From Dicyema japonicum (lineage: Eukaryota > Dicyemida > Rhombozoa > Dicyemidae): a stretch of 64,000 nt of DNA. Where the stretch lies: contig RDEW01000014.1 in NCBI GenBank assembly GCA_011109175.1, forward strand, positions 134,042 through 198,041. Direction: 5' to 3'. This document shows, one piece after another, positions 11,585 to 24,189 of this stretch. The notes under the pieces are model-generated. The model had not been told where the DNA came from, did no database searches, and saw only the letters and a program-made list of their open reading frames with translations. The translations under genes were made by a program, and so were the position numbers. The first letter of the stretch is position 1; each line of letters begins with the position of its first letter.

Positions 11585-12560
11585 AATAATAATTTCGTGT
11601 ATTCGGAAATCAGAAATCCAGAGTATTCGGAACAAACAAGGGCACCCCCCAAGGAGATGCCCTATCCCCGGTCTTATTCATCGCATATTTGGAGGCAACC
11701 CTACGAGAGGCCAAGAATAATATCTCCAGACATATAACGGAAGTCATCTTCGCAGATGAAATAGACCTCACAGTAACAGACCACCAATTAGAAGGTATCA
11801 TCGACAAATTGGCCAAAACATTTGAAAAATCATTCCTAAAAATTAACACCGAGAAAACAGAATATACTATAATAGTAAGGCGATGCAAACAACAACACGA
11901 AAAAATGGAGGCATACGAAGAAACTTGGCACTCTCTTAGAGATACAGAAGACATACTACGAAGAAAATCATGAGCAGCCTTCGCTCTTAAAAGAATAAAC
12001 AACGTCTGGTTACGAGGAAAACAAATTTCTGCCTCTTTAAAAATCAAATTATACAATATGTTCGTAAAACCGGTTTTACTGTACAACTCTTCTACCTGGG
12101 TACTCACAACGCCTGAAATGGAAAGTCTGAACTCCTTTCATAGAATGCAGCTCAAATACATTCTAAGAATTTCCTGGCCAAAGCTAACCTCTATTCCCAT
12201 TACAATATCCACCATTGGACGGAGAAATAAGAAGTAACAGATGGGGCTATTTGGTCACATCTTAAGTATGGACAGGACTTCTCCCGCTATCTCGCGATGG
12301 AACACCACTATGCTCCTCATCCGTGATCGACTTTTCGGGGAAGACCACGAATTACTCTACCAACCCATCTACATCAAGACCTAACTTCGATTGGGAAAGA
12401 GTTGACGTCGGCAGATGATCTTGAGTACCTGAGGGACCTATCGAGGAACAGAGAAAACTGGAAGCGATTAACAAAACGCATCCAGGAGAGAATGGCACAA
12501 GCGAGATACATTCACTAACGTTGTTTTGCGGTGTGCTTATTAATAATAACTAATTTCGTT
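11585..12560 (+). mobile_element. RTE-like LINE copy A, 5'-truncated
   Basis: 3' third of the RTE-like family. GTPQGDALSPVLF-type RT text starts at about 11640. It continues to FADEIDL, where the catalytic YADD has become FADE, then DTEDILRRKS, NMFVKPVLLYNSSTW and the C-terminal 'LARNRGxW'-like end. Stops and frame changes are present. The element ends at about 12545 with a TTATTAATAATAA run, like the tails of copies B, C and E. It begins right after the SINE's TTA run. Confidence 0.8.
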
Positions 12561-14004
12561 CCAAATGCCAGTATGGCACTAATAGGGGATCAGCTTTGCC
12601 TACTATATTCCTTATAGGAGTCCTCACGGTTGCAGGAACTTTACATTTTCTTTCCTTTTTTTCTGATTTTAGAGAACTATTTTGTTCTAAGGGATTTCTC
12701 TTTCGGCTTTCAATGAATTAATTACATTGCTACCAAAGTCCGATTCCCAAGACTTTCAATAATATTGACGGATATCTTCCACCTTTGAGTTCCTGCTCTT
12801 CCAGTTCTCCCAGATTGACTTCTTTCACTAAAGGATGTGATTATCTGTGGTGACTTCAATGCGAAGCACCCATTGTGGTTGACAGGACAAGCCTATGACA
12901 AAAAAGGGAAGATGCTAATTGAGGACTTTCACAGACTCTGCATATTTAACGATTCGGCTTTCCATGCAAGAAGACCTACTCGACGTAACAATAAACCTTC
13001 ATCCATTGACATCTCACTATCACCACCGTCTTTAACCCTCTTATTGACTGGTCAGTGAAATATGACACCTGGAGTGACCACAGTCCAATATTTTTGGAGG
13101 TCAAACGAGCTCACGGATAAAAGGAGAGTGTCCTACGACAATTAATTACAGCCTTGCGAACTGGAGAGGATTCAAGGATTACGTCGATAATTGCATTGGA
13201 CTATTAAATTTCCCCACTCCTCCCTTCGTCGAACAATAAGTGAAATAGTTCACCTCCACCATATACGCTGCGAAAAGGAATTACAGTAAACTATCTTAAA
13301 TTTGCCAATTCTCAGATTTGCCAAAATTTTTTAAAGTCTTTAAAAAATTGCTAAAAATTAAAACAATAAAATTTTATTCGAGTAACTCGTTGTGATTCTA
13401 AAAATGCTACAAAAATAATTCAGCCAATGGATTTGGGAATTATTAAAACATTCAAAGTCCACTTTAATTGACACAAATTGGAGTATCTTACTAGATTATT
13501 GGAAAAAGAAAACATGTCAATTTATGAATCATATAAAAATTTGAACCGTAAAGACACTTCTATTTATAAAAATTCCCTGAGAAGATGTATCCCTTAAAAC
13601 AATCAAAATTGTTTTAAAATTCTACAAAAAATTGGGTACTAGCACACCTTCATTAAATGTGAACATGATTCAAGAAATACTATCAAAGACGGATATTCAC
13701 GATCCGATTGAAATCGCAGAATTCATCTGAAAAAATGCAATAGATGAGGAAGAAATAACATTATTATTTGATGATAATGAGATACTCATCCACGAAGAAA
13801 CTACTGAAGTGAAACCTCTAAACAAAAATGAAATGCATCCAAGTTAAGCGAAATTGAAAAGGATTTTCTTGAGAACGTTGAAAACAAAGAGGATGTCGTC
13901 TTTATAACATCTGTTAGAAGATTTAAAGCAAATATTCGAAATATCAAAAGAAGCAAATGGGAATTGAATTTTATTTTTATAGAATTTAATAGTTTATTCT
14001 TTAA

Positions 14005-14465
14005 AGCGATCAACGGAATTGTTAAACGAGCCCTGGAGTCTACTGGATACCCCTCCATACTTGAACCTATTGGCTTGGACAGAAGAGACAGAAAACGGAC
14101 TTACGAAATCACAATTTTCCCATTCGAGGAGGGGAAACCTTTAGTATGGGATGCTACTTGTATCGACCCCCTTGCCCATCCAACATTGTCGGGAGCGCGG
14201 TAGACACACTATATTCCACAGAAAAAACGACGAGGGCAAAGGAGAAGAAATACGAAACCCTACGAGACCAATTCATGTTATACCCCATTGTTGTGAAACA
14301 ACTGGAGGAATAAGTGGGAAATCGATTCGTTTCCTAAAGAAACTTGTACGCCTAGCTACGTTAAAAAGCCACAACGCACGTGAGACCAGGTGGCTATTCC
14401 AGCTGATCTCTGTTGCAATCGTAAGAGGCAACGTCGATAATGTCGGCGGAGACCACGATTTTTAT
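14005..14465 (+). mobile_element. RLE-type LINE 3' fragment (copy R1)
   Basis: C-terminal part of a LINE with a restriction-like nuclease. It reads AINGIVKRALESTGYPS, RDRKRTYEITIFPF and GKPLVWDATC, in the place where better copies have 'RPD....GKPLVWDVTC'; the PD pair is lost here (RTYE). It then runs into KKYETLRDQF and an RGN-containing C-terminus. Homologous to 40930-42500, 43970-44960, 45830-46080 and 59150-59510. It sits inside the Tigger element. Confidence 0.75.
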
Positions 14466-15480
14466 TTATTTATTTTAATAACCCCGGGAACACCGAGAAA
14501 GAAAGAAAAAGAGTCAAACAGTTAGGTGATCCCAGTCCTCGCAATCACTTGTGCCATTCGACGTCTGTGATCTTCCATCGTCCCCACTACTTTCCGGAAG
14601 AGCCTTCTCTCGGTCTTGCAGAGGAATCCGATCGGGGAGGGAATTTCTTATCCAATCGGTTTTCTCTTGCCATGGGAAGGATCAGGCGAAGTGGATTTTC
14701 ATCTTCCTCACAGACGCGAAGAAATCCGGAGCCACGACTACGGATCTTAGCTTCCATGAGTAGTGGGTCGACTGTTGATCCATTACGTGGGCAAAGCATA
14801 CTGATTGTTTTCCGGTATATCGAGTTGATTCTTTGGACCATGGACTCCGATAGCCCGAATCTCCATGCAACGGAGGCATACTCAATGGCAGGCGCGATTG
14901 TTTGTTGGTAGAGGTAGAAACGGAAAAGTCCATGTTCCTCGTGGTCCTCCGAACAAGGGCGCGTATAACGTTAACTTTCTGGAGGCCCTTGGTGATCATG
15001 TCTGTTGCGTGGGAGTTGAAATTGAGAAGGCTGTCGTACTTGACTCCAAGGACAGTGGGGGACTTGTCACTGGAATCCGAGTGGGATCAATGAAAAGACT
15101 CGGTTCATCCTTGGAACGACGGTCCGACGTGAATGTGGAACAGATAGACTTGGTTGCAGAAATCGTTAGTCGATTGCCAACAATCCAATCGTGGAGAATG
15201 TTCAATTTTGTCTGAGTTTTAAGGGATGCGACTTGCGTCGAGCGGTTCCGTATTGCAATGACTACATCGTCTGCGTAGGATAATAGCAGATAATCTTCGT
15301 CTCCATCATTAGGTAGGTCGTGTAGGAATAGGTTGAATAGAATTGGTGAAAGTGGAGACCCCTGGGGTACCTCGTTCGGTATTAATCGTGATCTAGATCT
15401 GAGATCACCACTGACTACTCTTCCACGTCTTCCAGACAAAAAGTTGGCCAGCCATAATTTCACATTCGGACGAATATTAG
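14466..15480 (-). mobile_element. Jockey-like LINE fragment inside the Tigger element
   Basis: Minus-strand reverse transcriptase: KLWLANFLSGRRGRV, VPQGSPLSPILFNLFLHD and LLLSYADDVVIAI (intact catalytic YADD, about 15260-15460), then thumb and C-terminal text to about 14590. A TAAA-rich tail lies at 14466-14490 (seen on the plus strand as TTTATTTATTTATTTT). It is 5'-truncated at about 15480, and the frame breaks near 14996. Confidence 0.75.
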
Positions 15481-16990
15481 TAGAAAATATTTTTCCAACC
15501 AGATTTTCCTCCTCGACGATTTTTTTGTTAATTAATTGATTAATAATGTTTAATAAATTGTTATATTCTTTTAAATAAATTTTGTTTTCGTAATAAAATC
15601 AAATTTAGTTTTTTTTATCGACGAGAAATTTCCCAATTACTATTTTAAAATTATTGATTAAATTCTGAAATTTTCCATTTCCCAAATTTGCCGCAAAAAA
15701 TGCTGGAACCAAAAATGGCAAATTTGGGAGAGTTTACTGTACATTCCAATTGGGAGGCAACCTACGTCATCAAAACGTTTCAACACAACGACGAAACGTT
15801 TGATCAGAGAACGAAATAATCTAAAGATGGTAAAATCGCCAACAAAAGAGAACATCAAAAAAGAGAATTGAACAGAGATCGACAATAACATAAAGACAGA
15901 AAATGCAAATAGATGGACGAGACTATCAAAGACTCTCTGCAAGAACCCCCAATGCAGAAAGTGTGGAAGTGGATCAAGAACATCAAAAGATCCTCCCCAG
16001 AGAGAAAAGGCGAAGTCTACATCAAACCAGACACTCTGATAAAATATTACACGTCTATAAAAGAAGTTTTCAAAAGAACACCAAGTATTCCTGAAAAATA
16101 TTGAACCGAAACGCTTCAATGACTGGATTCTCTTTACTAGCCAGGATGTCCGCAGGGCCATATCCAAAGCCAACAACTCAGAGGCCAAAGGACCAGACAA
16201 CATAACCACATGTGAACTGAAGCACCTAGGCCATCGAGCCCTGGAACTATTAGCCAATGTATTCAACCTATCCATTAAAATCCCTGAAATATGGATGAAG
16301 TCCCTAATCAAACCTATTCGAAAACCTAACAAACCAATCAGTGAACCATCTTCTTATCTCCCAGTATCTATTTTGAGTCCGGTCTCAAGGATCCTTGAAA
16401 GGCTTGTTCTGGAAAAAGTGCAAGACTCAATCTCAATACCTTCGACCCAGCACAGATTCCGGGGTAACCATTCGACCACAACACACCTCACAACCCTCAC
16501 ACATTAATTGCGGAAAGATTTAACTCCCCCAAACCCCATCAGAGGACAGTACTTATATCCGTGGACATCACAAAAGCGTTCGACTCAGTCCCCAGGAAAC
16601 TCCTTATAAAAAATATTTAAAACTAACATTTATCTGAATTTGAAACTTTGGATTAAAAACTTCTTAAATGGAAGAAGAGCACAAGTACTCTGCAATAACA
16701 TCAAATCAAGATCTCGCTGTTTTCCAAATGGAGTCCCTCAAGGCTCCCGACTGTCACCCCAACTCTTCAATCTCTACATTACAAAACTCTTAAAGGCAGC
16801 TAGTTTAACCATGCACTATCGAAATATCTACAATCATACAGTCCGATGAGAAGAGCTGTTCAGGATTCTCGACCACGCCGGACTCGTCCTTCCCCTTGTT
16901 GCCATGTCCGATGAGAAGATTACTTAGTTAGTTGAGAACTTTTATTTCTTTCTCTTTGACCCAGTGATCCTGGGGGTAATAACTTCCCCG

Positions 16991-17703
16991 ATTAATTAAA
17001 TTAAATTCGATAATGAAGTCTGTAATAATCCTTTGCATATTCAAAAAGATTTTTTTTATCAATGTGACTTTTTTACTAAACGTGAAAAAAATTATTTGCT
17101 GGATCTACCATTTGGTGATTTCTTAATAACTCGGGTTTTTGTATTTGTATCTTCTGCTTAGAGTCATTTCTGGAAAAGGCGGTCATTAGGCAATTGGTCA
17201 GATGGTCAGATGGTGACGTACCTACATTGCACGAGATGTCCAAAACCCACTCCTTCTCGTGTCTACAGTCGAGGTAACGAACTCAGGACATCATAAAAAA
17301 CAAAATCCATTAAGTATCTGGATTCGATCAAAATTGAAAGAAGTCGAAGGATCAATGTCAGAACTTGCAGCTTTAGGGTGGTCATTTAGTCCACCCAGTC
17401 AGAAAGGTCCGAAGTGGTTTAATAGTTAATTAAGGAATACGTCGATCTCTTATTCTTCAAGGTAATAATTAAATCACGTATTCGAGATATACTTTTCTGA
17501 TCAAACACGTGCATATGCATCCCAGTTAAAGCTGCTTTGAGCTTGTATAAGATCAGGTAACATAAGTCTTGAGATATTTTTGTAATGTGACATTGTATTG
17601 GTCAGATATTTCAATTTACTGAGAAAGATTTTAGTTAATTTATTTCCCTGAGTGTCACTTGATATCAATTTGATGCTTTTCATCGATTTTTTCTCTTATG
17701 TGC
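16991..17703. other. Spacer, no gene seen
   Basis: AT-rich. A segment at 17160-17230 with short repeats of GGTCAGATGGT resembles part of repeat family F2 but is too short to classify. Confidence 0.35.
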
Positions 17704-18660
17704 AGTGATTGGTTATTATTAATGTTATTAGGAAACCGACAATTGCATCATCAAGTTTGAACAAATATCGATAAAGTTGTTGATAATTTTCATTTACTTA
17801 AAATTAAGATAAATTTGCTGATAATTTTTTATTTATCCGCAAACTCATGCAGTTTCTTCCGAAACAATGGACTGTTGGAATTCCTCCTGATCTTGTTGAG
17901 GGAATTTACGCTATCAAGTAACTCGGGCCTTATATTTTTGAGAATATATGCACGTGACTCGTATGTACAGTAATTGGTTATTATCATGGAGGAAACAGAC
18001 ATCTGACAATTGCATCATCAAGTTTTAACAAATATCGATAAATTTGTGATAATTTTTACTTATAATTTTAAGTAATTTTTTATGAAAGACAATTATTCAA
18101 CAAAAAAAAAATGTTAGTTGAGGAAGCCGGCTGCGTGGATTGCAAACGAGTTCCCTCGGAGCATGGCCATTCCAATCTTTTGTCTCAGCCAGAATTCTTC
18201 TCGTTGATCCCTTTTCTTTCTGGCACCATTCTTCCGAGTTCGCGCAAAAACTCAGCCGTCATTGGACCAACGGCTCCTGATGACTCGACTGCAACAGGAG
18301 TAATCGGTACCGATCCCCGAGTAATTTTTTGAGCTTTTTTAATGACATGAATTATTAATTGCATCATCTAATTTGCCAAATCGATAATATTAGACTTTTT
18401 TTCCTAAAACTCCAACCAAGTGTATCGTGAAGCATTCACTGACGACGACGTAACTCGTCACACCAACGCATCGTAAACCTTAAGCTTCTTCCTAGCAAGT
18501 TAAAAATTTATTTAAACTTTTCAAGGACATTTGTTAGTAATTGTATCATCTAATCTTCCAAATCAATATAAGACTTTTTCCTAAAGCCTATAACCACGTG
18601 CATCGAAAAATAATCATCTAATCTGTACGAACATAGATAAATTTTTGGATAATCTTTTTT
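17704..18660. repeat. Local repeat units flanking an innexin fragment
   Basis: A unit with TTGGTTATTATTAATG and AATTGCATCATCAAGTTT followed by AAATATCGATAAA is present at 17704-17800 and again at 17969-18060. More diverged pieces lie at about 18340-18400, 18530-18580 and 18600-18660. The first two bracket the duplicated innexin piece at 17830-17960. No coding function. Confidence 0.6.
17830..17960 (-). pseudogene. Duplicated fragment of the innexin gene
   Basis: About 130 bases nearly identical to innexin exon 2 at 18872-19000 (landmarks TGGACTGTTGGAATTCCTCC and CAAGTAACTC). It encodes only the intracellular segment that follows the last membrane helix. It has no start, no other exon and at least one frame-changing difference, so it is a dead partial copy. 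Confidence 0.8.
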
Positions 18661-18723
18661 CTCATAAATCCAAATTTAAGACAAAAAATATTAAGAAGAT
18701 TTTATAATGAAAAAGACGTTAAT

Positions 18724-19927
18724 TTAAAAATCTGAAGAAATTTTGTTCCACTCCTCGGCCTCTTTTATAATCTTATAGTTTTCATAAAGAGAACTCACGA
18801 GATCAGTCACAACTAGATCACTGACATTCCGGGAGATCAATCTTATCACAAATATTCCGTCAGATTCCAAATATTTATCCGCAAAATCATGCAGTCTTTT
18901 CCGAAACAGTGGACTGTTGGAATTCCTCCTGATCTTGTTGAGGGAATTAACGCTGTCAAGTAACTCAGGCCTTATATTTTTGAGAACATATGCACGTGAC
19001 CCATGGCCAGACAAGGCATGATAAATCCACCTGAATGTATTGATAAAGTTCAGGACAATCAAAATAACCAGAAGATACCAATAAATTGCGAAAATCGCCT
19101 CCAAGTAAAGATTAATTGACAGCACACATTGAACAGAGTATCTGTACCCGACTATTTGATGGCCCATTTCGCGCACATAAAAGTCACAAAATGCGACACG
19201 TGGGAAGAACCTTGACTCGTAAAAATTCCCCAAAAAAAAGTCACGTGCTATTATTATCCCGTAAAATTGCATTTTTCCATTGGACAGTAGCAAATCGATA
19301 AAAACAAATTGTCCAATGGAATTGAGCAAATACAGTACTTTGGTTGTCAAGTACAGTAAAATTAACTTTTTGCTGAAAGGGTTTCTTGATGAGTTTTGGC
19401 CTTTCTGTTCTCTGTAATAGGTAAAGAGCTTGGTTAGGTTTTTTATGGTCTCATCTTTTTTGTCCCTTTCAGTCTCTTCCTGATATTTCGATGCAATGTC
19501 GATAATACTTTTCAAATGTAGACCGCATGTGGTGTTGTTCGATCTCCAAAATGCACAGGGGAGTTGATATAAAAGAGCTAATAGAGCAAACATGAGTGGA
19601 GCCCATTGGTAGTATCTGATTTGAGGCTTATTTTTATAATTATCCGTTTCTGGTATGGATTGGTTTCGCGGGACCTTGTATGTGTTTTGAATCCAGCATA
19701 TTTTATTAGTAAAGTCGATATAATTGTCTAAAACGTAAAAATAAAAAGAAACCAGTAAACTGTGGCGGAGACCAGCATTTGATGGGAGACCCGACGTATT
19801 GCTCAGTGGTTATAATGAATGCGAACATAAGAAGGAGTGTGCCCATGTATGCGTGATTAAGCCGGTCTGTCGTATCATCATCCTTTTGGGAACCAGCAGC
19901 ACCCTTGACGATCTCAACTAACTCCAT
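18724..19927 (-). CDS. Innexin (gap-junction/hemichannel protein)
   Basis: Four-pass channel protein forming invertebrate gap junctions. Exons 19753-19927 and 18724-19727 are split by a 25-nt intron; joined they give 392 residues, the usual innexin size. The N-terminal cytoplasmic part leads into helix 1. Next comes YVGSPIKCW, the 'YVGxPIxCW' signature, and the second loop cysteine in ICWIQNTYKVP. YYQWAPLMFALLALLYQLP is helix 2, with the family's YYQW(V/A)P motif. FPRVAFCDFYVRE and YSVQCVLSINLYLEAIF cover loop 2 and helix 4, followed by a cytoplasmic tail of about 90 residues. The start codon (19925-19927) fits the short N-terminus of the family. The gene looks intact. Confidence 0.95.
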
Positions 19928-20930
19928 TAATGGAGCGATTGCCGGTTTTTAATATTTATCTGTGCCGAATAGCCGTATTATCGATTAATTTTCCATCCAA
20001 GGACCTTGCTGTTATATTTTATCTCCGTGACTCTTCCCTCTCCACTCCAGATGAGACACCATCCGGGAAGATGGTGAGACGGGGAATCAGACAAGTCGAT
20101 TAATATTGCTTGAATTTTAATTTTGATTGATTATAGACTCAGACAATTATGAGGATTATTTCATATTGATTAAATTATGTAATTTATTCCGCAGAAATTT
20201 CACTTAACATATTCTAGCCGATTATCCCCTTTGAAACTTTGGCTGGAAGAGATTCCAACACGGACCCTACATACAATTCATTTGTTCAGAACTTAGAGTT
20301 TCCGATGTCTCACGAATCTGTCTTTTCAGTCATGCTTGCGAAGGAAAAAAGACCTCATCCATCCTGATTCCAAGTAGTCATCGAGACAACTCTCACCTCA
20401 ACTTTCCGACCAATTAACCAATTGTAAAAATTATTGTTCGATGAATTAATTATCAAAATGAAAACTTAATCTCCAAAAAGTCAAAATTAATCCGACTAAT
20501 CTGCTATTTGTCACGTGAATTTATTTTAGCTTCTAAGGAATGTTTTCTCAATTCATTTTCACTGAATTCTTGCGCAGTTGGGTGCTCAAGAGGGCTCTTA
20601 GTATATCAAAGATTTCGTTTCTATTTTTAATTGCTTTCGGCAAAGTAGGAAATGAAAACATTAGCGTTTGCCACATCCATAGTTCAAAAATTTTCCGTTT
20701 GTCAAAATGTCCGACCATAACTCAACTCAGCCCCTGGCCGATGAACTAGAGACATGGGATCATTCAATCAGTCGACAAAAATAGCCGAGAAAATAATGTT
20801 TGAAATTGTCGACAAAAATCTAATAAGAAATTTATGGTCAACTTATCAGCAACACAGATAATATTTCTATCAAAAAAATTGAATGACAATTTAATGTCAC
20901 TTTAATTGTCCTGTCCTCTACTTGAGTCAT
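19928..20930. other. Spacer, no gene seen
   Basis: AT-rich with scattered short ORFs that show no family resemblance. Confidence 0.4.
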
Positions 20931-20934
20931 TGTC

Positions 20935-21215
20935 TGCTAAGGAAATTCGTGACAATAACGAAACAAATGAGAAACGTGCCTATCACGTTTTACAATCACT
21001 CATAGAATATCCCATTCCGTTTGGTTTCCTAAAATCCACATTCGGAAAAAGAAACAAAGAGGGTTCCCTTGCGACTACGACGCTGGAATTCTTTAGTCTT
21101 CTAGTGAATCTGATTTCTGCACGAACTGGAGATCCCCATGTACACTGAGAGAATATCGCTTGCCATCCTGAGAGGGAATAGCCACGTGATCATGGTGGCT
21201 GCTGTTTGACCTTTT
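20935..21215 (+). mobile_element. RLE-type LINE 3' end (copy R2)
   Basis: Its 3' half matches 42330-42480 (shared GACGCTGGAATTCTT and ATCGCTTGCCATCCTGAG-like text) and encodes the conserved C-terminal RISLAILRGNS motif. A T-rich run follows. Only the tail of the element is present. Confidence 0.6.
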
Positions 21216-21799
21216 TATTTATTTTATCATGTTTTAACAATAAAGTATTTCAAACAAGGATATTAGTAACAAATCATGATCCATATGACAGTGGGCATTG
21301 CAGAGGACGACCATTCCCATTTGCGAGGGTCTCTGAGTCTCGCCTCAATCCCTTGCCAATTTCGTTGACAACTTCTTTACTCATTATCTTAACCGCTTCA
21401 TAGGATTCGAAGGCGATTGGGATGAAGTGGAGACGATTCTCAAAATATTAAGCCTAAATGAATGAGTTCAAATGTAGCCAAGAGGACTTTTAAAGTGCCC
21501 TTATATGGATTATGAGACTATAACTAATATAATGGTTTATACGCAATAATTATGAAACTGATTGATATCATTGACATCAAAATTATTGATAACTAGCAAC
21601 TCCCGCTGATTTCCCCCCTTATTTGCCCATTTTTTGAAAAACATTGTCAGTGGAAAATTTATTTTCCGAGACATTTATTATACCAATAGCCCTGCGGTCT
21701 TTAAAAAATCCCATCAAATCTTGAGTGGCTTTAAAGGTTTTCAATGACCTTGGTATTAAATTTTTATTCCAAGATCACCGTTAAATCGATAAACAAACT
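21216..21799. other. Spacer, no gene seen
   Basis: Nothing recognisable; AT-rich from about 21480. Confidence 0.35.
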
Positions 21800-22240
21800 A
21801 AATGATCCCGACAAATTTAATCCAGACCCTCAGCTTGGCTCATGTTCCTCTCTCGATCCTACACAAGCTCGTTGGGATCGGGTAGTTTCCTGATCACGTT
21901 GGATCAGGACTCCTTTGTTATTCCTTCTTATTAGGATCTCCAAAGGTGTCGGCATAATGTTCTTTTTGTCAGTAGACCACTTCTGTCACCCTAAAAGCCA
22001 TTTTTGTGTAGCCGCAATTTTTTAGCATTAGTTCAACAGATCGAAGGCCCCATGAGGCACATGCATAGGAAATGCATGGCTCAATATATTGCAAGTTAAG
22101 TGTTTTTAGTATGGATGTTTTTAGTATCGAAGATCATCCCCAGGATTTTTCTCATTTCTTAAATGGTAATGTTTTCCCATCCACTTCAATTGACTAGTTT
22201 GACATTTTCTTATCCGAGGTGAATAGAGATGTGACCTTCA
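21800..22240 (-). mobile_element. Jockey-like LINE 3' fragment
   Basis: Diverged relative of 22790-23160 in the same orientation. On the minus strand it reads like the RT thumb (LNLQYIEPCISYACASWG-type text) and a short C-terminus. Stops are present. Confidence 0.5.
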
Positions 22241-22339
22241 TGATTGAACACGACGTGACAATTGTTAGTATTTATTTAAAAATTCGAAAAATTAAAAGAT
22301 AAAAATCAATAATAATTTTGAATTTTTTGACTTTATTTA

Positions 22340-22745
22340 TTTATTTATTTTTATTTTAAAACCAAGATTCACCGACAAAATAAAAGAGAATGGGGCGATC
22401 CTGGCCTCTTTAAACAGTCACGACAAAATAAAGACACTTCTTGTATGGATGAATCACTTTTCAGATGTTTTCAGGTTTCAATGGGGCTCCCGTTCTTTTC
22501 ACAAGTTACTCGAACGGAGTTGGCTTTAGTTGCGAGGAGAACCTTTGTAGGGTCCTCGTTACTATTTCTTGGAAGGTGTTTATTTTCTTTAGGTTGGTAT
22601 AGGACAAGTTAGTGCCCCATGCCGCACAGCAGTAGCCTATTGTTGTTGGTTGAATGTATTGCGTGTAAAGATGATTTAATGTTGAGTGGAAACAGCTTTT
22701 TTGCACCCAAGTAGCGTTTTTACATAATTTAGTTTTCGTTGGGAA
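22340..22745 (-). mobile_element. Jockey-like LINE 3' fragment
   Basis: The minus strand carries STLNHLYTQYIQPTTIGYCC and AAWGTNLSYTNLKKINTFQ, the RT-thumb block 'YxxYIQPxxxYCxxAW'. It ends near 22340 in a run seen on the plus strand as TTTATTTATTTATTTT, an A-rich tail. Confidence 0.65.
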
Positions 22746-22789
22746 GAGGATTATATAGATAAGTTAATTTTATTTATTTAACACACAAG

Positions 22790-23160
22790 ACCACGGTAAA
22801 ACCAAACTATCACGTGATCCCGATGTGTTCCACCAAAATCCTCATCCTTTCCCGGTGCTTCTCCCTCGTGCCCACACAAGCTCGTACTGGGCGGCTGACT
22901 GTTTTTGCAGGGCCACCTTCCCGCATGCCGGAGTTTAGTTTTATGATGGCCTCCAGAGTAGTCGGTCCGGTTCTGTGTCTCCCACAAGTCCACCGCTCCG
23001 TGATTCTGAAAGCCTTTTTTTGTACGTCCTCGATTTTCTTAGTATTCGTCCATGATAATGTAAATCCTCACGAAGCACACGCGTACGAGAAGCATGGTTC
23101 AATGTATTGTTTGTATATATTCATCAAGACCGGGTGGGTACCGGTCTTCCATATTCCAGA
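22790..23160 (-). mobile_element. Jockey-like LINE 3' fragment
   Basis: C-terminal domain of a jockey-type ORF2. The minus strand encodes YTNNTLNHASRTRV then KKAFRITERWTCGRHRTGP and a basic end. Homologous to 21800-22240; 5'-truncated. Confidence 0.65.
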
Positions 23161-23384
23161 TAAACATTTCAATACATTGATTTTCTTCTCGCTTTAGAAC
23201 AATGTTTGCCACGTGTGGTGACAAACATAAGTGCGTATCCAGTGTTAATAAACTGGAAAGTTTTTTTTTAATTAAAATTTACATTTTATAAGTTTCTGCG
23301 CTATTTGGGATTGAAAACGCGGGAGATTACATGACTACATTAGGAGGAGAAAGAAGAGACCTTTTCAGTCACTCCTATGTACAC

Positions 23385-23735
23385 AAAAGTTACACGTCAT
23401 CCGTGACATCTACCTGTTTATCTTCAAGGGAGTTATTCTTCCTAGGCTACTTTATGAGTGCGAGGAATGGTTCTTCTCTCCGAAAAGAGAAATCTTATCC
23501 TTCCTAGAGAAGACAAGGAGAAGCACGATTAAGCTATTTTTAAACAATAAACTGAGAGACTGTCTAAGTGAGGACAAAAAAAATCTGCTAGTAGCAATTA
23601 TAAGGATTGTGGAGGATCAGATCAACGGTTTCAGAAGGAGATCAAAGATTCGGGATACCTACATAAAACTAGTAGAAACGTTTCGAGAAAACAAAAAAAG
23701 GAGGAAGGGTCCAGATGTGGAGTCAAAGTCTTAAG
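23385..23735 (+). mobile_element. LINE thumb-domain fragment, open frame
   Basis: An open stretch of about 117 codons without an initial ATG: IYLFIFKGVILPRLLYECEE followed by a charged helix-rich region. The 'YxxFxxxVxLPxLLYxCE' pattern is the usual RT thumb of LINEs. Different in sequence from the jockey pieces next to it. Confidence 0.5.
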
Positions 23736-24189
23736 GTATGACTTAGATATAATACCCTCCAGGAAACTCCTAACTCTAGTTAATAAATTGTTGTAGTTGC
23801 CATATATCGGCTGTGGAAGTAAAGATTTTGAGAAGAAGAGGACTCAGTTGTAAATATAGACACATGACATTAAGATGACACTCGAAAGATAACTGCTATT
23901 TTAATTTGTAAATAATAAATCTTTTATAAAAACTTGAACCTCCTCTTAGGATACTATTTGACTGATTTATTAATCATATTATCTATTATCCTGCAGTTTC
24001 TGACAGATGATCCCCCAAGTTTTTTTTTCAATTTGGGCTGGGGAAAGTCGAATCTTGGTCTTGCGTCATCCAACACTTATTTGTTCTTATCTTTTAGCAT
24101 TTGATGTTTCCTGAGTTCATCACCTAACCCATGCACCCGAAAAGGGAGATAAGGGCTATGATTCATCATTAATTAATCAATTAAATCAC

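Larger units (their letters stand above)
13284..15739. mobile_element. Tigger/pogo-like DNA transposon, itself invaded
   Basis: Bounded by TA on each side (13282-13283 and 15740-15741), with inverted ends: left CAGTAAACTATCTTAAATTT, right the reverse of CAGTAAACTCTCCCAAATTT. Inside, about 13405-13560 encodes the end of a pogo/Tigger DDE transposase on the plus strand (IIQPMDLGIIKTFKVHF), with a stop soon after. Two retroelement pieces (14005-14465 and 14466-15480) interrupt it, leaving about 975 bases of the transposon. It could not move by itself. Confidence 0.8.
12830..16990 (+). mobile_element. Jockey-like LINE, split by a Tigger insertion
   Basis: Left part (12830-13283): end of an APE-type endonuclease (VIICGDFNAKHPLW, then SDHSPIFLEV). 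Right part (15740-16990): linker, RT fingers (GPDNITTCELKHL), a damaged palm (NGVPQGSRLSPQLFNLY at about 16728) and C-terminal debris. Removing 13284-15739 plus one TA restores an uninterrupted frame across the joint, reading AAKRNYIPIGRQP, exactly the linker expected between the endonuclease and RT domains. The YADD box is lost, and the copy has stops and frameshifts. Confidence 0.8.

Noticed and set aside
14549-14911. Long plus-strand ORFs at 14.5-15.5 kb as genes
   Set aside because: They are antisense to a clear minus-strand reverse transcriptase with YADD.
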